A stretch of DNA of 6,462 nt from Actinomycetota bacterium (GTDB lineage: Bacteria; Actinomycetota; Acidimicrobiia; Acidimicrobiales; JACDEA01): contig JACDEA010000015.1 in assembly GCA_013816725.1 (NCBI GenBank), positions 9,258 to 15,719 of the forward strand, in the 5' to 3' direction. The position numbers were made by a program, and so were the translations under genes. The first letter of the stretch is position 1; every line of letters starts with the position of its first letter. The notes under the pieces are model-generated. The model saw only the letters and a program-made list of their open reading frames with translations, did not search any database and had not been told where the DNA came from. Positions 1 through 5,451 of this stretch are shown piece by piece.

Positions 1-158
1 TAGAACGACGCCAACACGTACACCGTCTCGGCCGCGACCAGATCAGTGAGCAACAGCTCTCGCTCGGAGCCGAGATAGGCAGTCGCTCGCGTTGCCAAAT
101 CCGCCGGGTCGCCCGTCAGGTGGCGAACGAGGACGTTGGTGTCGACGAACGCGCTCAA
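1..158 (-). CDS. PIN-domain ribonuclease toxin, VapC-like, N-terminal part (left copy)
   Basis: This is the first 52 codons of a type II toxin, cut by the window edge. The protein starts MSAFVDTNVLVRHLTGDPAD. The first catalytic acidic residue of the PIN fold is D6 in the VDTNVL motif, and the next conserved acid is E44 in the AAET motif; the two later acids lie outside the window. PIN toxins of this family are Mg-dependent ribonucleases that cleave tRNA, rRNA or mRNA. The start is TTG, overlapping the TGA stop of the antitoxin remnant (TTGA). Relative to the right copy it has T27, Y47 and A50 in place of R27, C47 and E50. Only the antitoxin tail lies upstream here, so expression would depend on the transglutaminase transcript or an unseen promoter. 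Whether the toxin is complete cannot be seen. Confidence 0.85.
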   Translation of the reverse strand, partial: MSAFVDTNVLVRHLTGDPADLATRATAYLGSERELLLTDLVAAETVYVLASF

Positions 159-200
159 CGGCGCGTCGCCGCTCGATCAGACCTCGTGCGCCGAATCACC
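155..200 (-). pseudogene. Remnant of AbrB-type antitoxin gene, last 14 codons
   Basis: On the minus strand this reads VIRRTRSDRAATRR and then TGA. It matches the C-terminus of the intact antitoxin at 6060-6308 except S for A at one position. The whole DNA-binding AbrB part and the promoter are missing. The remnant is in the same reading frame as the upstream transglutaminase gene, separated from its TGA stop by 11 bases, which read G-Q-S-T across the junction. C-terminal tails of such antitoxins usually bind the toxin, but a 14-residue peptide without a start signal is unlikely to work as an antitoxin. I read it as a duplication scar. Confidence 0.8.
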
Positions 201-211
201 GTGCTCTGGCC

Positions 212-1042
212 TCAGAACTGTCCGGGCGGCACCGCGAGATCGTGACTGGCGTACAGCGTGGCGATCGCAGCCTCGTCACCGGATGCGCAAGCACCAGCAA
301 TGATGTCCATCAGTTCGTCATAGTCGGCGCCGGTCTCACCGGCGTATGACGCCGTCATGCGACCCCATTCATCCCACGGCAGCGTCTCGACCTTGTTGAG
401 CGCGGCGAGGTCGCGGACCAGGTTCCCTCGTATTTCGCCGATGCCGAAGTTCCCCGGGACTCCGTCAACGCCGAAGGTCGACGGATCGGCCCGACCCTCT
501 CTGCACGTCCTCCATGCTTCACCGCCGGTGAGGAACTCACCTTCCGCGAGATCATCGGGTGCGGCGACGTACTCGAAGCTGAGGATCTCGGGATCGACCC
601 GCACCCACCGTGGCTCGACGGAATGCCGATACTCGATCACCCAGTGGTCCAGGAAGCTGCCGGGCACGAAGTACGACGCGAACCCTGCCCGGCACCGAGC
701 TGGGATCCCGCGGTGTCGAAGGAACGCACAGGCGAGCAGGGCGAAATGTCTGCACGTCCCGACAACGCGACTCGACTCGGAGCGGGGCTTCTCGACTCCC
801 CGGTCATCGTGCCGGCGCAGGACCCGCAGGATGTCGCTGACCGCATGGATCGACCGCTCCTCCTGACGCTCCTCGTGGATGCCGAACCCGGCCGCGAGGT
901 TCGGAAGCATCACCAGGCCCTGGGCGACGGCACAGATCTCCACGGGCGTCGAGGGAAGTCCCGCGACGAGCGGTTGAACGTCGCTGTCAATTGCAGTCAA
1001 GCCATCCCCGACGTCGTACCGAACCGCCACGCCCATCGGCAC
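212..1042 (-). CDS. Transglutaminase-like (papain-fold) protein
   Basis: The 276-residue protein has a transglutaminase-like core with a visible Cys-His-Asp triad: C97 in GTCRHFA, H133 in LDHWVIEY and D150 in WVRVDPE. Between them is the family-typical stretch with R-H-R-G-I-P-A-R (residues 109-116) and a phenylalanine-rich segment before the histidine. There is no signal peptide or membrane segment, so it is probably cytoplasmic. Members act as cysteine proteases, amidases or acyl transferases; the substrate cannot be told from sequence. The GTG start at 1042 is chosen as the most upstream; an ATG two codons in is an alternative, and neither has a good Shine-Dalgarno sequence. It is divergent from the VOC-kinase gene, 446 bases away, and lies directly upstream of the truncated antitoxin-toxin remnant on the same strand, so the toxin may be co-transcribed with it. 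Confidence 0.9.
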   Translation of the reverse strand: MPMGVAVRYDVGDGLTAIDSDVQPLVAGLPSTPVEICAVAQGLVMLPNLAAGFGIHEERQEERSIHAVSDILRVLRRHDDRGVEKPRSESSRVVGTCRHFALLACAFLRHRGIPARCRAGFASYFVPGSFLDHWVIEYRHSVEPRWVRVDPEILSFEYVAAPDDLAEGEFLTGGEAWRTCREGRADPSTFGVDGVPGNFGIGEIRGNLVRDLAALNKVETLPWDEWGRMTASYAGETGADYDELMDIIAGACASGDEAAIATLYASHDLAVPPGQF

Positions 1043-1185
1043 AGCTTGCCCGCGGGCGTGTCTCGAGACCAGCGGCCCCGCATCAGTGGTCGGACGGAGG
1101 CGTCACCTAACGCCGGCTGGGTGATGCAGCTGACAGCTCGCAGACTGCCGAGGTGTTGTCTCTCGCGCGCGCACGGACGACGGTT

Positions 1186-1214
1186 CAGGTCGCCGCCGGA
1201 CGAACGGCGACCTG
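1186..1214. repeat. Hairpin-forming inverted repeat, 10-bp perfect stem
   Basis: CAGGTCGCCG at 1186-1195 is exactly repeated in inverse at 1205-1214, with a 9-base loop. No T-run follows on either strand, so it is not a textbook terminator. Its place between divergent genes would suit an operator, a transcript-end structure or a leftover of a mobile element. Confidence 0.7.
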
Positions 1215-1290
1215 TCGCGATCGGAATCCCACAACGCTCGCCTAATCGTCCGGCAGCGTTGCCAAAGTGCCGCTTGCGGAGTGGGAGCCC

Positions 1291-1398
1291 TCAGTCTCCA
1301 GCGACGAAGGCGACAATCACGTAGGCGGCGTGTCGGTCGAAGGTCTCCCTGCGACGGTCCGCGGTGAACAAGGACGCGCCCAGCTCGGCGCAGTCCAT
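1291..1398 (-). pseudogene. Possible unrecognised small ORF or gene remnant, 35 codons
   Basis: The frame from ATG at 1398 to TGA at 1291 begins MDCAELGASLFTADRRRETF and ends in AYVIVAFVAGD. Most third codon positions are G or C, and the composition looks more protein-like than the arginine-rich shadow frames around it. The open frame continues upstream into the VOC-kinase gene, where it is only a shadow. There is no Shine-Dalgarno sequence and I recognise no family. It may be the end of a decayed gene or chance. Confidence 0.2.
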
Positions 1399-1488
1399 GC
1401 CCACGACGCGAGCTAGCGCGCGTCCGCCGCGTGCGGGAACGTTGTACCGACCGAAGCAACTCTCCGGCGGAGGAACGCAACCGGCGAT

Positions 1489-2874
1489 ATGGGGCGAGGC
1501 TCGGTCCAAGGTGCAAGGCTCGTTGGCGTGACAGCGCGTCCTGTCTTCGGCGACGAGGTTGAGCTCGCTACCGTCGCCATCCGCGTCGCGAGCCTCGAGC
1601 GAGCCGTTGACTGGTACCGCGAGCATTTGGGCCTCGAGCCGCTTCACATGGGTGCTGACGGAAACACCCCGCCATACGCCGCTTACACGGTGGCGGGGAT
1701 GATCATCACCGCCTGGCAGCTCGCCGACGGCGAGGCGCGCAATGCCGAAGAAAACGACCGCAACTCGTATCTGATCTTCGTCTACGGCGGTGACATCGAC
1801 GCGCTCCATGCTCGCCTCGTCTCCGAAGGCGTCCGTGTCGACCCGTTGCGGTCCAGCGCGAACAACGCGTTCTTCTGGTTCTACGACCTTGACGACAACC
1901 GCTGGGAGGTGTCACAGCCCTGGACCGAGGCACAGCGAAACGCTATGCGCGAGGTGCTTGACGCCGTGCGAGTGAGCAGCGAGGGGCACGTCCGTCCTGG
2001 CTACCGTCGCGCTGTGGACGAGATGACCGCGCGGGCGGTGCTGCGAGAGCATCAGCTGCCAGCGTCGAGCGTCCGCGAGATCGTCGGCGGCTGGGCATTC
2101 TGGACCTTCGACGTCGACGGCGAATGGATCGCCCGGTTTCCACGGACCGGTCAAACCGCTGTGGCCGCCGAACGCGAGCTTGCCCTGCTTCCGGAGTTGG
2201 CGACAACGCTCTCGTTTCGCGTGCCGCAGCCGACCCTCAGCGGTCAGTGGAACGACCGACCGTTCTTCGTGTATCGAAGGATTCCCGGGCGCGGGTTGTC
2301 ACCTGCCGACGCCACACCCGAGGCCGTGCGCGTGATCGCGCAGATGCTCGCGGAGCTTCACGCTTTCCCCGTCGATCACGCGGCACAACTTCTCGCTGCG
2401 GCCCCGGCCGAGACCGCCTGGTGGCGACATCTTGAATCGCTCTGGCCCGTCATAGAGCGCGACGCGTTGCCGGTCATGCCGTCGGATCTGGCCGGCGCCG
2501 TCGCGCGAGAGTTCGATCGATTCGTGAACGCTCGGCTTGAGTTCCCGGCGTGCCTTGTTCACAACGACCTCGGGCTCGAGCACATCCTTTACGACGAGAC
2601 CGTCGGGGCGCCTGTCGGGATCATCGACTTCGAGAGCGCCTGGATCGGGGATCCCGTCATCGATTTCGTGCCACTCCGCTATGCAGTCGGAAGCGGCGTT
2701 ACCGAGCAACTCGCGCATGGCCGTGACGTTGGCGGTGAGGCCGCCCGGCGCATGTGGTTCTACCGCTGGATGGGAAGCGTCCATGCCATCATCTACGGCG
2801 TCCGGGAGGGCGTCGACGAGGAGCGAGATGGCGGTATCGGCGAGTTGCGCCGCCGGATGGACGCCGCACCGTGA
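1489..2874 (+). CDS. VOC domain fused to APH-type phosphotransferase domain
   Basis: The 461-residue protein has two domains in one frame. Residues about 24-144 are a VOC fold (glyoxalase/bleomycin-resistance/dioxygenase superfamily): it opens VELATVAIRVASLERAVDWY and ends RWEVSQP, with a possible metal-ligand glutamate at E140, while the usual first-strand histidine is absent. After a linker, residues about 179-440 are an APH-family kinase: RFPR nucleotide-binding strand near 216-219, helix glutamate E230, catalytic loop HNDLGLEHIL with H358, D360 and H365, and the metal-binding D380 in IIDFE, followed by IGDP. APH enzymes phosphorylate aminoglycosides, macrolides or small metabolites; VOC proteins can bind or modify drugs. 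A role in drug or metabolite modification is inference. ATG 1489 follows GGAGGA with a long 14-base gap; GTG at 1528 is an alternative that keeps both domains. Confidence 0.88.
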   Translation: MGRGSVQGARLVGVTARPVFGDEVELATVAIRVASLERAVDWYREHLGLEPLHMGADGNTPPYAAYTVAGMIITAWQLADGEARNAEENDRNSYLIFVYGGDIDALHARLVSEGVRVDPLRSSANNAFFWFYDLDDNRWEVSQPWTEAQRNAMREVLDAVRVSSEGHVRPGYRRAVDEMTARAVLREHQLPASSVREIVGGWAFWTFDVDGEWIARFPRTGQTAVAAERELALLPELATTLSFRVPQPTLSGQWNDRPFFVYRRIPGRGLSPADATPEAVRVIAQMLAELHAFPVDHAAQLLAAAPAETAWWRHLESLWPVIERDALPVMPSDLAGAVAREFDRFVNARLEFPACLVHNDLGLEHILYDETVGAPVGIIDFESAWIGDPVIDFVPLRYAVGSGVTEQLAHGRDVGGEAARRMWFYRWMGSVHAIIYGVREGVDEERDGGIGELRRRMDAAP

Positions 2875-2971
2875 GCCGGCGTTTGGGGCGGTCATCGCCG
2901 GGGCGACGGCAGATCGAATCGCACCACGGTGAGTTCGCCTCAAAGTGCTCCGAGGCAAGGCCGGGTGGGCG

Positions 2972-2993
2972 GTATCACATTTCGTGATACAAT
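2972..2993 (+). promoter_or_regulatory. Operator-like palindrome over extended -10 of the RHH-mazF operon
   Basis: GTATCAC (2972-2978) and GTGATAC (2984-2990) form a perfect 7-bp inverted repeat around a 5-base AT-rich spacer. The right half overlaps TGATACAAT (2985-2993), an extended -10 box (TG, one base, TACAAT). The box ends 6 bases before the ATG at 3000, so transcription probably starts at or near the start codon. Binding of the RHH antitoxin here, alone or with its toxin, would block the polymerase, the usual autoregulation of such operons. I see no clear -35, as expected for an extended -10 promoter. Confidence 0.8.
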
Positions 2994-2999
2994 TTCGGG

Positions 3000-3239
3000 A
3001 TGGCGCATGCGATCTCCGTCCGCCTCGACGACGAAGCCGAACGTGCCCTGCGTTCGCTCGAAGCGGCAGGCCTATCACGGTCGGAAGCCATCCGATCCGC
3101 ACTCATCGAGTCAGCGCGACGGGTGCGGCGGCGGTCTGAGCTTGCAGCTGAGGTTGCCGCGCTAGAGGCAGACGACGCCGATCGGGCGGAGATGCTCGAA
3201 GTCGCAAGCCTGATGGAGTCTCTGCGTGCTTCGAGGTGA
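3000..3239 (+). CDS. Ribbon-helix-helix antitoxin (MazE-type partner of MazF)
   Basis: The 79-residue protein has an RHH fold in its first half. The strand AISVRLDDEAERALRSLEAA is followed by the helix of residues about 26-40 (SRSEAIRSALIESAR), typical of CopG/ParD-like DNA-binding antitoxins. The acidic, alanine-rich second half (residues about 46-79) would bind and neutralise the toxin. It overlaps mazF by 14 bases, so the two are translated together. ATG at 3000 lies 6 bases after the -10 box with no Shine-Dalgarno sequence, so the mRNA is likely leaderless. The palindrome just upstream is the likely operator for its own repression. Confidence 0.9.
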   Translation: MAHAISVRLDDEAERALRSLEAAGLSRSEAIRSALIESARRVRRRSELAAEVAALEADDADRAEMLEVASLMESLRASR

Positions 3240-3543
3240 TCTCTACCGGTTCAGGCTGCCCAAGGGCGTCGGCCACGAGCAGCACGGCGACCGCTTTGGC
3301 GTTGTCGTTCAAGCCGACGAGTTCCTGCCCCGCTCGGTCGTGCTGGTCGCGCCGACGTCTCGCAGCGCCCGCGCCGCGTCGTTTCGCCCGGAGATCGAAG
3401 CGGCGGGCGAAACGACGCGTGTGCTGGTCGAGCAGGTCGGCGCCGTGGACGCGCAACGACTGGGCGAGCTGGCTGGGCATCTCACACGCGAAGAGCTGTG
3501 GGGTGTCGACGACGCGTTGATCACCGTGCTCGGGCTGCGCTGA
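3226..3543 (+). CDS. mazF: MazF/PemK-family endoribonuclease toxin
   Basis: The 105-residue protein has the family's usual length and landmarks: RGDLYRFRLPKGVGHEQHGD near the N-terminus with catalytic-loop R23, and the APTS motif with T44 and S45. Toxins of this type cleave mRNA, tRNA or rRNA at short sequence motifs and stop growth when the antitoxin is lost. The GTG start at 3226 lies within the antitoxin gene, 7 bases after GGAG (3215-3218), which fits translational coupling. Inside the gene, codons about 50-65 contain a perfect 16-bp inverted repeat, listed separately. The closest known type is the RHH-MazF pairing common in actinobacteria; the target motif cannot be predicted here. Confidence 0.93.
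   Translation: MLRGDLYRFRLPKGVGHEQHGDRFGVVVQADEFLPRSVVLVAPTSRSARAASFRPEIEAAGETTRVLVEQVGAVDAQRLGELAGHLTREELWGVDDALITVLGLR
3375..3419 (+). repeat. Perfect 16-bp inverted repeat inside the mazF coding sequence
   Basis: CGCGTCGTTTCGCCCG (3375-3390) is followed after 13 bases by its exact reverse complement (3404-3419). In RNA this would fold into a very stable 16-bp stem with a 13-base loop in the middle of the toxin message. The arms encode ordinary MazF residues (ASFRPE and AGETTR), so the pairing uses codon choice without visibly changing the protein. It could slow ribosomes, attenuate transcription, or be a protein-binding site on DNA. Confidence 0.95.
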
Positions 3544-3544
3544 T

Positions 3545-3567
3545 CCTTCGGCCACGAGCCGCGAAGG
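3545..3567 (+). terminator. Possible weak stem-loop after mazF
   Basis: CCTTCG (3545-3550) pairs with CGAAGG (3562-3567) around an 11-base loop, starting 2 bases after the mazF stop. There is no T-run, so intrinsic termination is doubtful; it may only be an mRNA 3'-end stem. Confidence 0.3.
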
Positions 3568-3616
3568 CGAATGCACGTGATCCAACTCCTGTCTGCAGCG
3601 CCCGAAGACGCCTCAC

Positions 3617-3622
3617 TAGCGT
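3617..3622 (+). promoter_or_regulatory. Candidate -10 box (TAGCGT) for a leaderless DinB-family mRNA
   Basis: TAGCGT fits TANNNT and ends 7 bases before the ATG at 3630. There is no Shine-Dalgarno sequence in front of that ATG. The same layout occurs at 2988-2993 and on the minus strand at 5961-5956. No clear -35 is visible. Confidence 0.4.
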
Positions 3623-3629
3623 TGGCGCC

Positions 3630-4406
3630 ATGACTGGCCGAGACGCCGCCGACCAGCGCGGCAGGGAGTTCAAGAGCCTCGACATGACGGACGCACGGTT
3701 CACCACGGTGCGTCTCAACGGAGCGACGTTCCGCGCTTGCGACCTCCATGGGGTGGTCATGCGCGGTGTCGAGACCTCCTCCATGACCATCGACGGCGAG
3801 ATTCTCCGGCTCGTCGTCAACGGCATCGACGTCGTGCCGCTCGTCGAGGCCGAGCTGGATCGCCGGCATCCCGACCGCCCGAAGTTCCGGCCCACCGCAG
3901 CCGACGGGTTCCGCGAGGCGTGGGATCTCAACGAGCAGCGGTGGCAGTCGACGGTCGAGCGTGCTCGCCGCTTGCCGCCGGCGCTGCTGCACGAGTCGGT
4001 CGGCGGCGAGTGGTCGTTCATCCAAACGCTGCGGCACTTGGCGTTCGCCACCGAGTCGTGGGTCGGCCGCTGCATTCTTGGCGACCCGAGTCCGTGGCAT
4101 CCGTTATCGCTGCCCTGGGACCAGATGACCCCGCGGCCGGGAGTGCCACACGACCGCGACGCGCAGCCCTCACTCGACCAGGCGCTGACGTTGCGACGGA
4201 ACGCGATGGCGCTGATGCGGCGGGCCGTCGACGGCCTGACCGACGAGCAGCTCGACAGCCGCACTACACCGCTCGTCGGGCCCGGCTGGCCGGACGAGGG
4301 CGACACGTTCGCGGTCCGCGAGTGTCTGCTCGTCGTCCTCAACGAGGAGTGGTGGCACCGCATGTTCGCCGAGCGCGATCTGGCGGTCATCGAGGACCGG
4401 CACTGA
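3630..4406 (+). CDS. DinB-family protein with pentapeptide-like N-terminus
   Basis: The 258-residue protein opens with a short pentapeptide-like stretch (residues about 18-46, with A-R-F, L-N-G-A-T-F and C-D-L spacings). A link follows with N64-G-I-D and the E-A-E-L-D-R-R-H-P motif (73-81), then a DinB four-helix domain from about 94 on. DinB landmarks are GGEWSFIQTLRHL (H136) and NEEWWHRMFAERDL (H243), candidate metal-binding histidines. DinB-like proteins include thiol-dependent S-transferases; the substrate here is unknown. ATG 3630 is chosen because the frame upstream to 3498 runs through mazF and has no family-like sequence; a -10-like box lies 7 bases ahead. The stop overlaps the likely start of the broken DUF1905 frame, so the two probably formed an operon. 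Confidence 0.88.
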   Translation: MTGRDAADQRGREFKSLDMTDARFTTVRLNGATFRACDLHGVVMRGVETSSMTIDGEILRLVVNGIDVVPLVEAELDRRHPDRPKFRPTAADGFREAWDLNEQRWQSTVERARRLPPALLHESVGGEWSFIQTLRHLAFATESWVGRCILGDPSPWHPLSLPWDQMTPRPGVPHDRDAQPSLDQALTLRRNAMALMRRAVDGLTDEQLDSRTTPLVGPGWPDEGDTFAVRECLLVVLNEEWWHRMFAERDLAVIEDRH

Positions 4407-4704
4407 CTCTCGCGGAAGTCACCTTCGACGGCCGGATCGTCGGATGGCGCGGTCTGCCGCCGTACTACTTCGTCCCGCTGCCGGACCACGCGGCCGCGGA
4501 CGTCCGCGAGGTAGCTGCGATGGCGACCTACGGCTGGGCGTCATCCGGGTCGAGGCGCGGATCGGCGACATGAGCTTCGAGACATCGCTGTTCCCGAAGG
4601 ACGGGGGCTACCTGCTGCCGCTGAAGGCCGCCGTGCGTAAGCCCACCGACCTCGCAGTCGGCGACGAGGTCGTTGTGCGGATGGCCATTCGCCCACGGCG
4701 ATGA
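4403..4704 (+). pseudogene. DUF1905 domain gene, interrupted by a frameshift
   Basis: The first half reads in one frame as LAEVTFDGRIVGWRGLPPYY through AAMATYGW, ending at base 4537. The second half continues in the next frame as GVIRVEARIGDMSFETSLFP, then KDGGYLLPLKAAVRK, to TGA at 4702-4704. Together they make a complete DUF1905 domain of about 95 residues, a small barrel-like fold of unknown role. The break is at TGGGCG (4535-4540), where one extra G (TGG-GGC-GTC) would restore the frame, so a one-base deletion in a G run is likely, either real or a sequencing error. No ATG, GTG or TTG opens the first frame; the best candidate is CTG at 4403, overlapping the TGA of the DinB gene. That unusual start, plus the frameshift, favours decay. 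Confidence 0.78.
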
Positions 4705-5035
4705 GCTATCGCGCTTGCCACCCAGCGTGGGTCGCCGAGCCGACGATGTGACGCGATCGGCCCGTGGTTCGGCCGCGCGTTCTGTGACACCTCTCGGCGG
4801 GCCCCGCCGCGAGCAGATCGCCGAGTATGTGCGCGGTCCTGGCGACGTCGAAGCGCCCGGGCGCGGATCGGCGTTGCGCCATTCCAGGCGGTCCAGTCTG
4901 GCCCCTCACCCCGCAAGAGAGACTGCGCACGAAGATGCAGAATGGGTGCGATGCTGGGGTCGGCATCGACACGCGAAGGCTCCTTCGGCGTTCGTCGGGG
5001 TGTGGTCAAACGGAGTCGCAAGCAGGAGGAGAATC
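4705..5035. other. 331-bp stretch without a recognisable gene
   Basis: Only arginine-rich shadow frames are present. It holds a small GC hairpin, CGGCGG / CCGCCG with a 3-base loop (4795-4809), and a 12-bp perfect palindrome GCGCCCGGGCGC (4853-4864). The end carries the ribosome binding site AGGAGG (5024-5029) of the rhodanese gene. The rhodanese promoter should lie here, but I cannot point to it. Confidence 0.55.
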
Positions 5036-5410
5036 ATGACCAAGACCGCAGGCGAGATGGTCACCGAAGCCAGGGCACGGATCGAAAACCTGGCGCCCGA
5101 CCAGGTCGAGAAGGAGATGGCGGCGGGCACTGCACTCGTCGACGTCCGCGACACCCCCGAACTGGAGGCGAACGGCCGGATTCCCGGCGCGGTGCACGTG
5201 CCGCGCGGGATGCTCGAGTTTCGGGCCGATCCCACCAGTCCGTACCACCAGGAGCCGTTCGACCCCGACAAGCGAATCATCGTGCACTGCGCCAGCGGTG
5301 GTCGTTCGGCGCTTGCCGCCGCCACCCTCCGGGACATGGGCTACTCGAACGTCGCCCACCTCGATGGCGGAATGAACGCCTGGAAGGAGGCCGGCAAACC
5401 CGTCGAGTGA
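5036..5410 (+). CDS. Single-domain rhodanese-like sulfurtransferase
   Basis: The 124-residue protein is one rhodanese domain after a short helical lead (residues 1-30). It shows VDVRD (35-39), RIPGAVHVPRG (48-58) and the active-site loop IIVHCASGGRS with catalytic C85, then HLDGGMNAWKEAG near the C-terminus. The six-residue loop CASGGR fits sulfur-transferring rhodaneses, which form a cysteine persulfide and pass sulfur to cyanide or thiols. There is no signal peptide, so it is cytoplasmic. ATG 5036 has a strong AGGAGG 6 bases upstream, unlike its leaderless-looking neighbours. It converges on the DinB-like gene at 5452, 41 bases away, with no clear terminator between them. Confidence 0.95.
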   Translation: MTKTAGEMVTEARARIENLAPDQVEKEMAAGTALVDVRDTPELEANGRIPGAVHVPRGMLEFRADPTSPYHQEPFDPDKRIIVHCASGGRSALAAATLRDMGYSNVAHLDGGMNAWKEAGKPVE

Positions 5411-5451
5411 CGGATGGCGACCGTTCACTGGGGCGGTGGAATGGAGGCGGC

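Larger units (their letters stand above)
1..200. repeat. Left arm of a 200-bp inverted repeat (AbrB tail + PIN toxin 5' part)
   Basis: The reverse complement of this stretch aligns without gaps to 6263-6462. By eye I count 9 mismatches in 200 bases, about 95.5% identity. The shared sequence covers the last 14 codons of an AbrB-type antitoxin gene and the first 52 codons of a PIN toxin gene. Similarity stops abruptly at base 200, inside the antitoxin reading frame, so the duplication boundary is not a gene boundary. No target-site duplication or transposase is visible. Confidence 0.95.
1043..1488. other. 446-bp divergent intergenic region
   Basis: This gap lies between divergent genes. Next to the transglutaminase start are two adjacent 10-bp perfect palindromes, GCCCGCGGGC at 1048-1057 and GTCTCGAGAC at 1060-1069. 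Further right are a strong hairpin (1186-1214) and a 7-bp inverted repeat CAACGCT / AGCGTTG (1232-1238 and 1255-1261). A short minus-strand frame, 1291-1398, has a coding-like GC-rich third position but no recognised family. Promoters for both flanking genes should lie here, but I see no convincing -35/-10 pair. Confidence 0.6.

Noticed and set aside
1..200. Inverted repeat as a pure amplification or assembly artefact
   Set aside because: Nine mismatches, several changing amino acids, and different antitoxin context on each side point to two real diverged copies, though the edge position may still reflect assembly.
1107..1113. ACCTAAC, which fits the integron attC half-site RYYYAAC
   Set aside because: No matching GTTRRRY half-site lies 60-140 bases away with attC-like pairing, and the nearby GTT sites do not fit. 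No integrase is present.
623..1324. Plus-strand ORF of 233 codons over the transglutaminase gene
   Set aside because: Shadow of a gene with a clear catalytic triad on the other strand; no family-like sequence.
3498..3629. Upstream extension of the DinB-family gene to 3498
   Set aside because: The extra 44 codons run through the mazF end and show nothing family-like; ATG 3630 has its own -10-like box.
4608..5021. Minus-strand ORF of 137 codons over DUF1905 and the following gap
   Set aside because: Arginine-rich, no recognised motif, and antisense to a clear DUF1905 domain.
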